DNA from: Streptomyces sp. XD-27
Lineage (GTDB): Bacteria; Actinomycetota; Actinomycetes; Streptomycetales; Streptomycetaceae
Assembly: GCF_030553055.1 (NCBI RefSeq)
Contig: NZ_CP130713.1
Coordinates: 5,332,001 to 5,396,000, forward strand
Reading direction: 5' to 3'
DNA length: 64,000 nucleotides
Made by a program: the position numbers and the translations under genes. Shown here in pieces: positions 15,533-23,860 of the stretch; the first letter of the stretch is position 1, and each line of letters starts with the position of its first letter. Below the pieces are notes generated by a model that was not told the origin of the DNA, did no database searches, and worked only from the letters and a program-made list of their open reading frames with translations.

Positions 15533-16531
15533 GTGCCCACCGCTCGTACCGCCGCCGGAAACGCCGACCGTGCCACGGCCCCGGACCGGATATCCGCGCC
15601 GGTCGCCGCCGCCGGACACGCCGCCGTCCCCCTCGACGTCCTGCTCCTCGCCGTCGCCATCGCCGGCGTCTCGCTGTCGGCCCCGCTGATCGCCGCGACC
15701 GCCGCCCCCGCGCTCGCCATCGCGTTCTGGCGCAACGCCATGGCGGTCGGCGCGCTCACCCCGCTGGTCCTGCTCCGCCCCCGGCACCGCGCGGAGCTCG
15801 CCGCCATGGGCCGCAAGGCCCTGCTGCTGTCGACCGCCGCGGGCGCGCTGCTCGCGCTGCACTTCGGGGTGTGGCTGCCGAGCCTGCACATGACCTCCGT
15901 CGCCTCCTCGACCGCGCTGGTCACCACCACCCCGATCTGGACGGCGCTGCTGCTGCGGCTGCTCGGGCACCGGCCGCCCGCCCTGGCCTGGGCGGGCATG
16001 GCGGTCGCCTTCCTCGGCGTGGTGATCCTCACCGGCGTGGACCTGTCCCTGTCGCCGCGCGCGCTCGCCGGTGACGCCCTCGCGCTGGCGGGCGGCGTGG
16101 CGGGCGCCGGCTATGTGGTGCTCGGCGCGCAGGTGCGGCGGACGGTGAGCACCACCGCGTACACCTTCGTCTGCTACACCGTCACCGCCGTACTGCTGCT
16201 CGGCACCTGCCTGCTCTCGGGCGCCTCGCTCGGCGGCTACGACGGGCAGACCTGGGCCAAGCTGGCGCTGCTCACGCTCACCGCCCAGCTGCTCGGCCAC
16301 TCGCTCATCAACCGCGTGGTGAAGGGGCTCGGCCCGTCGGTGACCTCGACCGCGATCCTCCTGGAGACGCCGGGCGCGGCCCTGATCGCCGCGCTCTGGC
16401 TCGGCCAGACGCCGCCGCCGGTCGCCTACCCGGCGCTGCTGGTGATCCTGGCCGGGCTGGCGCTGGTGATCCTGGCCGACCGGCTCGGCAGGCGGAGCCC
16501 GACCACCCCTACAGCCACCCGTTCCGCTTGA
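15533..16531 (+). CDS. EamA/DMT-superfamily transporter
   Basis: About 332 aa with ten hydrophobic segments in two EamA repeats; FWRNAMAVGALTPL and STALVTTTPIWTALLL are typical. The family exports amino acids or other metabolites; substrate unknown. GTG 15533 is chosen because TACGCT, a good -10 element, ends six bases before it, so the mRNA is probably leaderless. The 3' end overlaps the convergent corA gene by 23 bases. Confidence 0.87.
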   Translation: MPTARTAAGNADRATAPDRISAPVAAAGHAAVPLDVLLLAVAIAGVSLSAPLIAATAAPALAIAFWRNAMAVGALTPLVLLRPRHRAELAAMGRKALLLSTAAGALLALHFGVWLPSLHMTSVASSTALVTTTPIWTALLLRLLGHRPPALAWAGMAVAFLGVVILTGVDLSLSPRALAGDALALAGGVAGAGYVVLGAQVRRTVSTTAYTFVCYTVTAVLLLGTCLLSGASLGGYDGQTWAKLALLTLTAQLLGHSLINRVVKGLGPSVTSTAILLETPGAALIAALWLGQTPPPVAYPALLVILAGLALVILADRLGRRSPTTPTATRSA

Positions 16532-17642
16532 AGCTGCGGTGGATGACGAAGCAGGCCCCGACGATCGCCACCATCACCGTCGGGTAGCCGTACTTCCACT
16601 TCAGCTCGGGCATGTGCTCGAAGTTCATGCCGTAGACGCCGCAGATCATGGTCGGTACGGCGACGATCGCCGCCCACGCCGTGATTTTGCGCATGTCCTC
16701 GTTCTGCGCGACGGTGGCCTGCGCCAGGTTCGCCTGGAGGATGGAGTTGAGCAGGTCGTCGAAGGCCAGCACCTGCTCGTTGACCCGGACCAGGTGGTCC
16801 GCGACATCCCGGAAGTACTTCTGGATGTCCGGGTCCACCAGCCGCATCGGCCGCTCGCTCAGCAACTGCATCGGCCGCAGCAGCGGGGAGACCGCCCGCT
16901 TGAACTCCAGCACCTCGCGCTTGAGCTGGTAGATGCGCCCGGCGTCGCCGCCGCGCCGCGCCCCACGGGCGGATCCGCCGGACCCGCTCGATCCGCTCGT
17001 CGCCGAGAAGACGTCGATCTCCACCTCGTCGATGTCGTCCTGGACGGCGTCGGCGACCGCGAGATAGCCGTCGACGACCTGGTCGGCGATGGCGTGCAGC
17101 ACCGCGGAGGGGCCCTTGGCCAGCAGCTCCGGGTCGTCCTGGAGCCGGTGCCGCAGGGCGCGCAGCGAGCCCTGGCCGCCGTGCCGCACGGTCACGATGA
17201 AGTCCCGGCCGGTGAAGCACATGACCTCGCCGGTCTCCACGACCTCGCTGGTGGCGGTGAGTTCGGCGTGCTCGACGTAGTGGATCGTCTTGAAGACGGT
17301 GAAGAGGGTGTCGTCGTACCGCTCCAGCTTGGGCCGCTGGTGGGCGTGGACGGCGTCCTCGACCGCGAGCGGGTGCAGCCCGAACTCCCGGGCGATACCG
17401 GCGAACTCACGCTCCGTCGGCTCGTGCAGGCCGATCCACGCGAAGCCGCCCTCCGCGCGCACCCGGGCCATCGCCTCGGACGGGCCGAGATGGTCGCTGA
17501 CCCGCTTGCCCTCGCGGTACACGGCGCAGTCGACGATCGCGCTCGACACGGACGGGTCGCGGGTGGAGTCGTAGGTGGTCGGGGCGTGACCGCGGCGCAG
17601 GGTGGGACGGACGGCGGCGCGCAGGTCGCGGATCATCGACAT
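16509..17642 (-). CDS. corA: CorA family magnesium/cobalt transporter
   Basis: A 377-aa protein with a large cytoplasmic alpha/beta domain and two C-terminal membrane helices. The signature selectivity motif YGMNFEHMPE lies in the loop between them (about residues 335-344), preceded by ITAWAAIVAVPTMICGV. A Ser/Gly/Arg-rich insert (about residues 225-245) is unusual and lies in the cytoplasmic domain. ATG 17642 follows AAGGAG; the longer in-frame extension has no ribosome site. It may work with the nearby MgtE-N protein in Mg2+ homeostasis (inference). Confidence 0.92.
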   Translation of the reverse strand: MSMIRDLRAAVRPTLRRGHAPTTYDSTRDPSVSSAIVDCAVYREGKRVSDHLGPSEAMARVRAEGGFAWIGLHEPTEREFAGIAREFGLHPLAVEDAVHAHQRPKLERYDDTLFTVFKTIHYVEHAELTATSEVVETGEVMCFTGRDFIVTVRHGGQGSLRALRHRLQDDPELLAKGPSAVLHAIADQVVDGYLAVADAVQDDIDEVEIDVFSATSGSSGSGGSARGARRGGDAGRIYQLKREVLEFKRAVSPLLRPMQLLSERPMRLVDPDIQKYFRDVADHLVRVNEQVLAFDDLLNSILQANLAQATVAQNEDMRKITAWAAIVAVPTMICGVYGMNFEHMPELKWKYGYPTVMVAIVGACFVIHRSFKRNGWL

Positions 17643-18138
17643 GGCGGGCTCCTTCACGGGCCGGCCGTCAGCGGGGGCACCGGGGGCGCAGCGCGACCCG
17701 GAAGGTGGACGTACGAAACTCCGGCGGTCCGTACGCCCGCAAAGCGGGCAGCGCTCCTCCGCGGCGCGCACTGACGGAAGATCGCAGAAAAACGGGGCAA
17801 GACGAGACGAAGACGCTCCACCGTCATGTGCTGCGGACGCCAGGAGACCTCACGTGTTTCACTGCGTGGCAGTGGGGTACGGAGGAATTCAGATCACCAG
17901 GAGAAGCGTCCGAACAGGAACGGGAGAGCTGTCGGTACTGCACGGTCGACTAGGATCCACCGCAGCCCCACCTCCTCCGGCCGGTCCCCGTTGAGGGACG
18001 ACGTAACTCCCTGGGCAGGCGCCAAGGCTATCAGTCGGCAGAACCGTTACGGCGCCGCTTTGCCTGTTCGATACACATGAGGTCCGGCACATGCGGGGAG
18101 CCGGGGGAGTCCTCGGGGCGCGCAGTAGGGTCGGGCGC
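17643..18138. other. Long intergenic region without a convincing gene
   Basis: About 496 bases between the divergent corA and SUFU genes. Open frames at 17705-17953 and 17826-18080 use rare Streptomyces codons (AGG, AGA, TCA, GTA) and lack GC3 bias, so I do not call them genes. GC content drops near 17770-17950. The end holds TAGGGT (18126-18131), a -10 for the SUFU gene. A regulatory RNA or corA leader is possible but unproven. Confidence 0.45.
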
Positions 18139-18744
18139 ATGTCCGATGTACTTGAGCTGGTCCAGGCCCGGTTGTACGCCGCGCTGGGCGAGCCCGACGC
18201 CCGCGCCGCCGTCACCTTCCTCGGTACGGACCGTATCGAGGTGCTCCGTTTCGTCTCCGAGGACACAGGCGGAGGCGGGGACATCGTGCGGTACGCCACG
18301 CTCGGTATGTCGGACCGTCCGATGACGGACCCCACGGCCGTACTCGCCGACCCGGTGCGCGGCCCGCGCGCCGAACTGGTGCTGTCGGTGCGCGCCGGCC
18401 GCGCCGACACCGACAAGGTCCTCCGCCCGATGGCCGTCCTCGCCGCCTCCCCGCAGGTGGAGGGCATCGTCGTGGCCCCCGGCGCGTCCCTGGACGTGGG
18501 CGAGCCGCTGTGGCCGGGGGCGCCGTTCAGCTCCGTGCTCGTCGCGGAACCGGGCGGTCTCGTCGAGGACCTGACGCTCGATGAGCCGATGGACCCGGTC
18601 CGCTTCCTGCCGCTGCTGCCCATGACGCCGAACGAGGCGGCCTGGAAGCGGGTGCACGGGGCGAAGGAGCTCCAGGAGCGGTGGCTGCGGCACGGTACGG
18701 ACCTGCGGGACCCGCTGCGCTCGGGCGTCCCGCTCGCGGACTGA
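18139..18744 (+). CDS. Suppressor-of-fused (SUFU) domain protein
   Basis: A 201-aa protein with the bacterial SUFU-like layout: MSDVLELVQARLYAALGEPD, a central RGPRAELVLSVRAG strand, and WPGAPFSSVLVAEPGGL near residue 140. Function in bacteria is unknown; such domains occur in immunity and toxin neighbourhoods as well as alone. ATG 18139 has no ribosome site but lies seven bases after TAGGGT, indicating a leaderless mRNA. Confidence 0.78.
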   Translation: MSDVLELVQARLYAALGEPDARAAVTFLGTDRIEVLRFVSEDTGGGGDIVRYATLGMSDRPMTDPTAVLADPVRGPRAELVLSVRAGRADTDKVLRPMAVLAASPQVEGIVVAPGASLDVGEPLWPGAPFSSVLVAEPGGLVEDLTLDEPMDPVRFLPLLPMTPNEAAWKRVHGAKELQERWLRHGTDLRDPLRSGVPLAD

Positions 18745-18857
18745 CGTCGGACTCGCGCGGACTGATGTCGGACTGACGGCCGGACCGGCAAAGAGACTGA
18801 CTCCGGACGGGTGATCGTCCTTGACGCGGCGACGCGCGGAGAGGACCGTGGAGCCCT

Positions 18858-19496
18858 ATGAGGGGCGAACCCAGTTGCCCGAAGTGCGGTGGCCGGGTGC
18901 GGGCGCCCGGTCTCTTCGCCGACACCTGGCAGTGCGACGTGCACGGCACCGTGCACCCCCTGCAGCCGGTCGTCCCGCCGAGCGTCGAAGCACTCGCGGT
19001 CGTGGTCAAGCGTGCCCAGGTGCCGGTATGGATGCCCTGGCCGCTGCCGGTCGGCTGGCTGTTCACCGGCGTGGCGTACGCGGGGGACGACCGCAGCGGC
19101 GGCCGCGCCACCGTCGTCGCCTGCTCGGGGCCCGGCCCGCTCGGCGGCCCCGGGGAGCTGCTGCTCGTCGCGGAGGAACTGGGCGTGGGCCTCGGCGCGC
19201 GGTTCGCCGGGCTCCCCGGTCCCGACCCCGGGCCCGGGATGAACGTGGACAGGCCGCCGCAGGTCAAAGTGGTGGCCGCCGGGCGGCCGACGCCGCTGTG
19301 GCTGGTCGGGGGCGTCCCCGACGACCGGGCGGTCTTCGCGGGCGAGGCGCGCGGGCTGTGGCTGTGGGCGATCGTCTGGCCCGAGCAGTCGGGCCTGCTG
19401 ATGTACGACGAGCTGGTGCTGGCGGATCTGCGGGACGCCGGTGCGGAGACGGACGTGGTGCCGTGCGGGGCGCTGTCGCCCCGGCTGCTCTCATGA
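18858..19496 (+). CDS. Zinc-ribbon conserved protein (DUF6758-like)
   Basis: A 212-aa protein starting MRGEPSCPKCGGRVRAPG and continuing with a Cys-x-x-His pair (CDVH), together a probable zinc site of Cys-x2-Cys...Cys-x2-His form. The body contains VPVWMPWPLPVGWLFTGVAY and WLWAIVWPEQSGLLMYDELV, both strongly conserved in streptomycetes as I recall. Role unknown. GGAG lies upstream of the ATG. Confidence 0.78.
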   Translation: MRGEPSCPKCGGRVRAPGLFADTWQCDVHGTVHPLQPVVPPSVEALAVVVKRAQVPVWMPWPLPVGWLFTGVAYAGDDRSGGRATVVACSGPGPLGGPGELLLVAEELGVGLGARFAGLPGPDPGPGMNVDRPPQVKVVAAGRPTPLWLVGGVPDDRAVFAGEARGLWLWAIVWPEQSGLLMYDELVLADLRDAGAETDVVPCGALSPRLLS

Positions 19497-19515
19497 CGCT
19501 CGACGCGGTCGATCC

Positions 19516-19561
19516 CGTGACTCTCGCGCCGCTGATGTCGTGACTCTCGCGCGGCTGATCT
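19516..19561 (+). repeat. 23-bp direct repeat in the gap before the PHP gene
   Basis: Units 19516-19538 and 19539-19561 differ at two positions and begin CGTGACTCTCGCG; a degenerate third copy follows. Non-coding. Confidence 0.7.
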
Positions 19562-19711
19562 CGTAGCTCTCGCTGTGGCCGGGCCCGGGGCACTCGGCCC
19601 CGGCCGCCCGCTCTCACTCCGCCGACCCGTTGATCCGTTCGGGTGAGGTCGCCGAGCCCGGTACAGTGGGGCGGTCCCCTTTGTCCCTCCGTCGCAGCTT
19701 GGAGTCACGTC

Positions 19712-20578
19712 GTGCGTATCGACCTGCACACCCACTCCACTGCCTCGGACGGTACGGACACCCCCGCCGAGCTGGTGCGCAACGCCGCCGCCGCGGGACT
19801 GGACGTCGTCGCGCTCACCGACCACGACACGGTCGGCGGGCACGCCGAGGCGCTGCGGGCGCTGCCGTCCGGCCTGACCCTGGTCACCGGCGCCGAGCTG
19901 TCGTGCCGCCTGGACGGTGTGAGCCTGCACATGCTGGCGTACCTCTTCGACCCGGCCGAGCCGGAGCTGGCGCGGGAGCGCGAGCTGGTGCGCGACGACC
20001 GGGTGCCGCGCGCGAAGGCGATGGTCGGCAAGCTGCGCGACCTCGGCGTGCCCGTCACCTGGGACCAGGTCGCGCGCATCGCGGCCGACGGCGCCGTCGG
20101 ACGGCCGCACGTCGCCACCGCGCTGGTCGAGCTGGGCGTCGTCGAGACCGTCTCCGACGCCTTCACCGACGAGTGGATCGGCACCGGCGGCCGTGCGGAC
20201 GTGCGCAAGCACGAACTCGACCCGTTCGAGGCGATCCGGCTGATCAAGGGTGCGGGCGGCGTGGCCGTCTTCGCGCACCCGCTCGCCGTCAAGCGCGGCC
20301 AGTGCGTACCCGAGCGCGCGATCGCCGAACTGGCCGCCGCCGGTCTGGACGGCATCGAGGTGGACCACATGGACCACGACGCGCCGACCCGCGCCCGGCT
20401 CCGCGGCCTCGCCGCCGACCTGGGCCTGCTCACCACGGGCTCCAGCGACTACCACGGCAGCCGCAAGACCTGTCGGCTCGGGGAGTACACCACCGACCCC
20501 GAGGTCTACGGCGAGATCACGCGCCGTGCCACCGGCGCGTTCCCGGTCCCGGGCACGGGCGGTCACCCCCGCCCGTAA
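19712..20578 (+). CDS. PHP domain metal-dependent phosphoesterase
   Basis: A 288-aa protein starting RIDLHTHSTASDGTDTPAEL after the GTG: the HTHS motif I, LTDHDTVGG motif, FAHPLAVKRG (motif III) and GSSDYHG (motif IV) supply the trinuclear metal ligands of PHP enzymes. Closest known activities are 3',5'-nucleoside bisphosphate phosphatase (RnmB/YciV type), acting in nucleotide turnover. TACAGT (19662-19667) is a plausible -10. GTG 19712 is chosen because homologues start at the first His strand. Confidence 0.9.
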   Translation: MRIDLHTHSTASDGTDTPAELVRNAAAAGLDVVALTDHDTVGGHAEALRALPSGLTLVTGAELSCRLDGVSLHMLAYLFDPAEPELARERELVRDDRVPRAKAMVGKLRDLGVPVTWDQVARIAADGAVGRPHVATALVELGVVETVSDAFTDEWIGTGGRADVRKHELDPFEAIRLIKGAGGVAVFAHPLAVKRGQCVPERAIAELAAAGLDGIEVDHMDHDAPTRARLRGLAADLGLLTTGSSDYHGSRKTCRLGEYTTDPEVYGEITRRATGAFPVPGTGGHPRP

Positions 20579-20715
20579 CGCCTGCAACGCCCGCAACCGG
20601 TCCGCGGCCGACCCGCGCCGTTCAGGTGGCGGTCACCTCGCCTCCGCCTGCCTCCCGCACCCTTCACTCACCCTCACCGCCCTCCGCTCGACCCTTCTCC
20701 CCGCAAGGCCACACT

Positions 20716-21321
20716 GTGTTCGATGCCGCCGTTTTCGGATCCCTCTTTCTCACCCTTTTCGTGATCATGGACCCTCCGGGGATCACTCCGATCTTCCTCG
20801 GCCTCACCGCGGGCCGGCCGCTGAAGGTGCAGCGCCGGATGGCGTGGCAGGCGGTCGCGGTCGCCTTCGGCGTGATCACCGTGTTCGGCATCCTGGGCCA
20901 GCAGATCCTGGACTACCTGCACGTCTCCGTACCGGCGCTGATGATCGCGGGCGGGCTGCTGCTCCTGCTCATCGCGCTGGACCTGCTGACCGGCAAGACC
21001 GATGAGCCGAAGCAGACCAAGGACGTCAACGTCGCGCTCGTACCGCTGGGCATGCCGCTGCTGGCGGGGCCCGGCGCCATCGTCTCGGTGATCCTCGCGG
21101 TGCAGCACGCGGACGGGATCGGCGGTCAGGTCTCCGTGTGGGGCGCGATCGCCGCGATGCACGTCGTGCTGTGGCTGACCATGCGGTACTCGCTGCTGAT
21201 CATCCGCGTGATCAAGGACGGCGGCGTGGTGCTGGTGACCCGGCTCGCGGGCATGATGCTGTCGGCGATCGCCGTCCAGCAGATCATCAACGGCGTCACC
21301 CAGGTCATCCGCGGCGGCTGA
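20716..21321 (+). CDS. MarC/NAAT family integral membrane protein
   Basis: A 201-aa, six-helix membrane protein with the family signature FVIMDPPGITPIFLGLT (about residues 15-31) and LGMPLLAGPGAIVSVI (about residues 112-127). MarC proteins are putative transporters; the link to multiple antibiotic resistance was withdrawn for E. coli, so substrate is unknown. GTG 20716 gives the normal family length. A strong terminator follows. Confidence 0.9.
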   Translation: MFDAAVFGSLFLTLFVIMDPPGITPIFLGLTAGRPLKVQRRMAWQAVAVAFGVITVFGILGQQILDYLHVSVPALMIAGGLLLLLIALDLLTGKTDEPKQTKDVNVALVPLGMPLLAGPGAIVSVILAVQHADGIGGQVSVWGAIAAMHVVLWLTMRYSLLIIRVIKDGGVVLVTRLAGMMLSAIAVQQIINGVTQVIRGG

Positions 21322-21352
21322 CCGTTCCGTAGCCGACCGTCTCGTATACGAC

Positions 21353-21395
21353 AGCGCCCCCGCGCGGACCGGCGACCGGTCCGCGCGGGGGCGCT
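21353..21395. terminator. Perfect 20-bp hairpin
   Basis: Arms 21353-21372 and 21376-21395 with a 3-base loop, between the MarC gene (+) and the small gene at 21411-21563 (-); ends CGCTT. Serves both convergent genes. Confidence 0.88.
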
Positions 21396-21410
21396 TGCGT
21401 ACGTCAGGCG

Positions 21411-21563
21411 TTACGAGGCCGAGGCGTCGGCCGGGCGGATATAGATGCGCTGGCCGACGGCGGCGGCCTGCTGCACGATCCGGTTGACGGAGGCGGCGTC
21501 CACGACGGTGCTGTCGACGGCGGTGCCGTCCACGTCGTTGAGGCGCATGATCTCGAAGCGCAC
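21411..21563 (-). CDS. Conserved 50-aa small protein
   Basis: GTG 21563 is preceded by AAGGGAGAAG at the right distance and opens a 50-residue frame: VRFEIMRLNDVDGTAVDSTV at the start, IYIRPADASAS at the end. Codon use is strongly GC3-biased, the start has a good ribosome site, and the stop lies just before a terminator. I believe similar proteins occur across Streptomyces, but I cannot verify that. It reads like a small adaptor or regulator; function unknown. Most annotations that impose a length cut-off would miss it. Confidence 0.8.
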   Translation of the reverse strand: MRFEIMRLNDVDGTAVDSTVVDAASVNRIVQQAAAVGQRIYIRPADASAS

Positions 21564-21765
21564 AGGCTTCTCCCTTCGTCTGATCCTCCTGAGGAGAACT
21601 GATGGTGGTCGCGCGCGGCCACGTCGCCGCGCGTTCCCTATGTGAAGAACGGACTACACACCGAAAACATTCCCTACGCTAAAGAAATTTTTTCACAGGC
21701 TAATGAACGCGTGGTAACAGCCACGGTTGTGCCCCACCCGCGCGGGCCCGGACAATGAGGGCCGT

Positions 21766-22689
21766 ATGAACGACGTCATTCCCTCGGACCTCAGCTCGAT
21801 CAGCGCGGCGATCGAGCGCACCAACGAGCTCCTGCGCCGGGTGCTCGCCGAGGTCGCGACCACGCCGTCCACCCACGCGATCTTCGTGGACGCCGGGTAC
21901 GTGTACGCCGCCGCCGGCCGGCTGGTCGCCGGGACGGAGGACCGCAGGGCCTTCGAGCTGGACGCCGAAGGGATCATCGAGGCGTTCATCGACAAGGCGC
22001 GGACGATCTTCCCGGACAGCAGGCTGCTGCGCGTGTACTGGTACGACGGGGCCCGCCGCCGGATCCACACCTCCGAGCAGCAGCGCATCGCCGAACTGCC
22101 CGACGTCAAGGTGCGGCTGGGCAACCTCAACGCCAACAACCAGCAGAAGGGCGTCGACTCGCTCATCCGCGGCGACCTGGAGTCCCTCGCTCGGCACCGG
22201 GCCATCGGCGACGCCGTCCTCCTCGGCGGCGACGAGGACCTGGTCAGCGCCGTCGAGGCGGCGCAGGGCTACGGCGCGCGGGTGCACCTGTGGGGCATCG
22301 AGGCGATCGAGGGCCGCAACCAGGCCGAGGCGCTGCTGTGGGAGGTCGACAGCCAGCGCACCTTCGACCTGGACTTCTGCAAGCCGTACGTGTCGCGCCG
22401 TACGGACCTCTACGAGCCCTTCGGCGACAGCCAGCCGGGCGGCGGGCCGGTGCCCGGCCGCGACGACGTGCGGTTCGTCGGCGCCCAGGTCGCCGCGCAG
22501 TGGCTCGCCGCCCGCGGCCGCGCCGCCCTGGCCGAGCTGCTGCCCGGCCACCCCTACCTGCCGGGCTCGGTCGACCAGGAGCTGCTCAACGAGGCGGAGG
22601 CGCTCCTGCGGCTGTCGCTGCGCGCGCACGCCGACCTGCGGCGCGCGCTGCGCGACGGCTTCTGGGAGCACTTGCAGGCGCAGTACTGA
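21766..22689 (+). CDS. NYN (PIN-like) domain protein
   Basis: A 307-aa protein with a PIN-like NYN nuclease core: IFVDAGYVYAAAGRL (first Asp, about residue 39), RVYWYDGARR, KGVDSLIRGDLESL, and AVLLGGDEDLVSAVEAA (acidic cluster). Such domains are predicted metal-dependent RNases. The C-terminal region (about residues 230-305) is helical and lacks a known motif. ATG 21766 is preferred over an in-frame GTG at 21727. The upstream divergent gap is unusually AT-rich (AAAGAAATTTTTT near 21680), a probable promoter zone. Confidence 0.85.
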   Translation: MNDVIPSDLSSISAAIERTNELLRRVLAEVATTPSTHAIFVDAGYVYAAAGRLVAGTEDRRAFELDAEGIIEAFIDKARTIFPDSRLLRVYWYDGARRRIHTSEQQRIAELPDVKVRLGNLNANNQQKGVDSLIRGDLESLARHRAIGDAVLLGGDEDLVSAVEAAQGYGARVHLWGIEAIEGRNQAEALLWEVDSQRTFDLDFCKPYVSRRTDLYEPFGDSQPGGGPVPGRDDVRFVGAQVAAQWLAARGRAALAELLPGHPYLPGSVDQELLNEAEALLRLSLRAHADLRRALRDGFWEHLQAQY

Positions 22690-22811
22690 CGCGTCGGCAT
22701 GGGCCGTGGCGCGGCGGCGCGTACCGTTTCGACTGCGTACTGCTTGGCCGCGTACTGATTCGGCTACGTGCTCCTTGGCTGCGTGCCGCTTCTGCTGCCG
22801 TGCCGCTTCGG
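22690..22811. repeat. Imperfect 15-17-base reiteration
   Basis: About six diverged units of the type CTGCGTACTGCTTGG occupy the gap between the NYN gene and the alpha/beta hydrolase gene. They are non-coding in all frames I checked by eye. Confidence 0.5.
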
Positions 22812-23689
22812 CTACGCGTCGCCGACGTCCTGCCAGAAGGCGGCGAGCGCCTCGGCGGTTGCGGTCGGCTGCTCGGCGTTGGGGGAGTGCCCGGCGCCCG
22901 CGATCACCGTGCGGCGGGCGGCGAGCCGCTCCGCCATCGCGTCGATCAGGGGCACCGGCCAGGCGTAGTCGACCTCGCCGGACAGGACGTGCTTGGGCAG
23001 CGGCACCGCCGCCAGTTCCGCCACCCGGTCCGGCTCGCCGGTCAACTGCCGCCCGGTGGCGATGAGTTGCTCGCGCACGGTGCCCAGCCAGCGCCGGTGC
23101 AGGAACTCCCGCACCTCGGGCGGCGCGCCCGTCTCGGGCGCCTCCGGCGGGTCGAGCGCCCGCATCGCCTGCCAGACGGACTCCATGTCGAGCATGGCGA
23201 GCGCGTCCAGGAGCTGCCTCGTACGGGTCTGCTGGGACGCGGAGACGGCCGCCGGGCCGGAGCTCATGATGGTCACGGACGCGAACGGGTCCGGCGTGCG
23301 CAGCACCGCGGCCCGCACGATCAGCCCGCCCAGCGAATGCCCCAGCACATGGATCCGGCGACCGCGGTCCTCGCCACTGAGGGCGATGGCCTGCGCCAGC
23401 ACGTCACGGGCCAGTTCGTCCTGCGCGTACGCGGCCTCGTCGGGCGGTCCCTCGGTCTCGTACTGCCCGCGCCCGTCCGCCGCGACGACGCGGAACCCGG
23501 CGGCAGCCAGCGGCTCCAGCAGCGCGATGAAGTCTTCCTTGCTTCCGGTGAACCCGGGCACGAGCAGCGCGGTCCCGCGCGGAGGCGCCGCGTCGGGGCG
23601 CGCGTCGTGCACGGCGAAGGTGCCGCGCGCGGTGCGGAGGCTGCTGGGGCGGGCGCACGGGGGAGGGTGAGGGTCGGCGGCGTGCTCAT
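22812..23689 (-). CDS. Alpha/beta hydrolase (probable N-terminal frameshift)
   Basis: About 290 aa with a standard alpha/beta-hydrolase core: ALLVPGFTGSKEDF (oxyanion strand), nucleophile elbow GHSLGG, and a C-terminal GAGHSPNAEQP supplying the catalytic His. Substrate unknown; lipase/esterase or haloperoxidase-like. ATG 23689 (MSTPPTLTLPR) has the expected beginning but is out of frame with the core by one base; a sixth G (plus strand) in the run at 23659-23663 would restore it. Without that correction the first in-frame start is the GTG in the FAVHDARP segment. Confidence 0.82.
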
Positions 23690-23742
23690 GCCCTGAGGCT
23701 ACGGCCCGGCCGCCGCTTTCCTTCCCCAACCCGCCCCCTACG

Positions 23743-23772
23743 CCCTCCCCCAGCGGCCGCGCTGGGGGAGGG
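23743..23772. terminator. 13-bp hairpin
   Basis: Arms CCCTCCCCCAGCG and its complement with a GCCG loop, upstream of the hydrolase start and downstream of the helicase gene. Possibly a second terminator for the helicase gene on the minus strand. Confidence 0.55.
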
Positions 23773-23809
23773 AAAGGCTCCCGGCGGCGCCGCGCTCCGT
23801 GCAATGGCG

Positions 23810-23841
23810 AGGGCCCGGACGCCTCGCGGCGTCCGGGCCCT
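23810..23841 (-). terminator. 14-bp hairpin after the DEAD-box gene
   Basis: Arms AGGGCCCGGACGCC (23810-23823) and its exact complement (23828-23841) around a TCGC tetraloop, 20 bases beyond the helicase stop. Confidence 0.85.
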
Positions 23842-23860
23842 CTGCCGGTCACGGTCCGGA

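Noticed and set aside
17705..17953. Possible 82-aa gene in the corA upstream gap
   Set aside because: Uses rare codons, lacks GC3 bias and a ribosome site; overlapping frames are equally open.
18139..18744. Polymorphic-toxin immunity role for the SUFU-domain gene
   Set aside because: No toxin, secretion or repeat gene lies next to it.
20716..21321. Multidrug resistance function for the MarC-family protein
   Set aside because: The family name is historical; resistance by MarC was not upheld.
21404..21622. 72-aa minus-strand frame near the MarC terminator
   Set aside because: It is the wrong frame of the 50-aa gene at 21411-21563, which has the ribosome site and codon bias.
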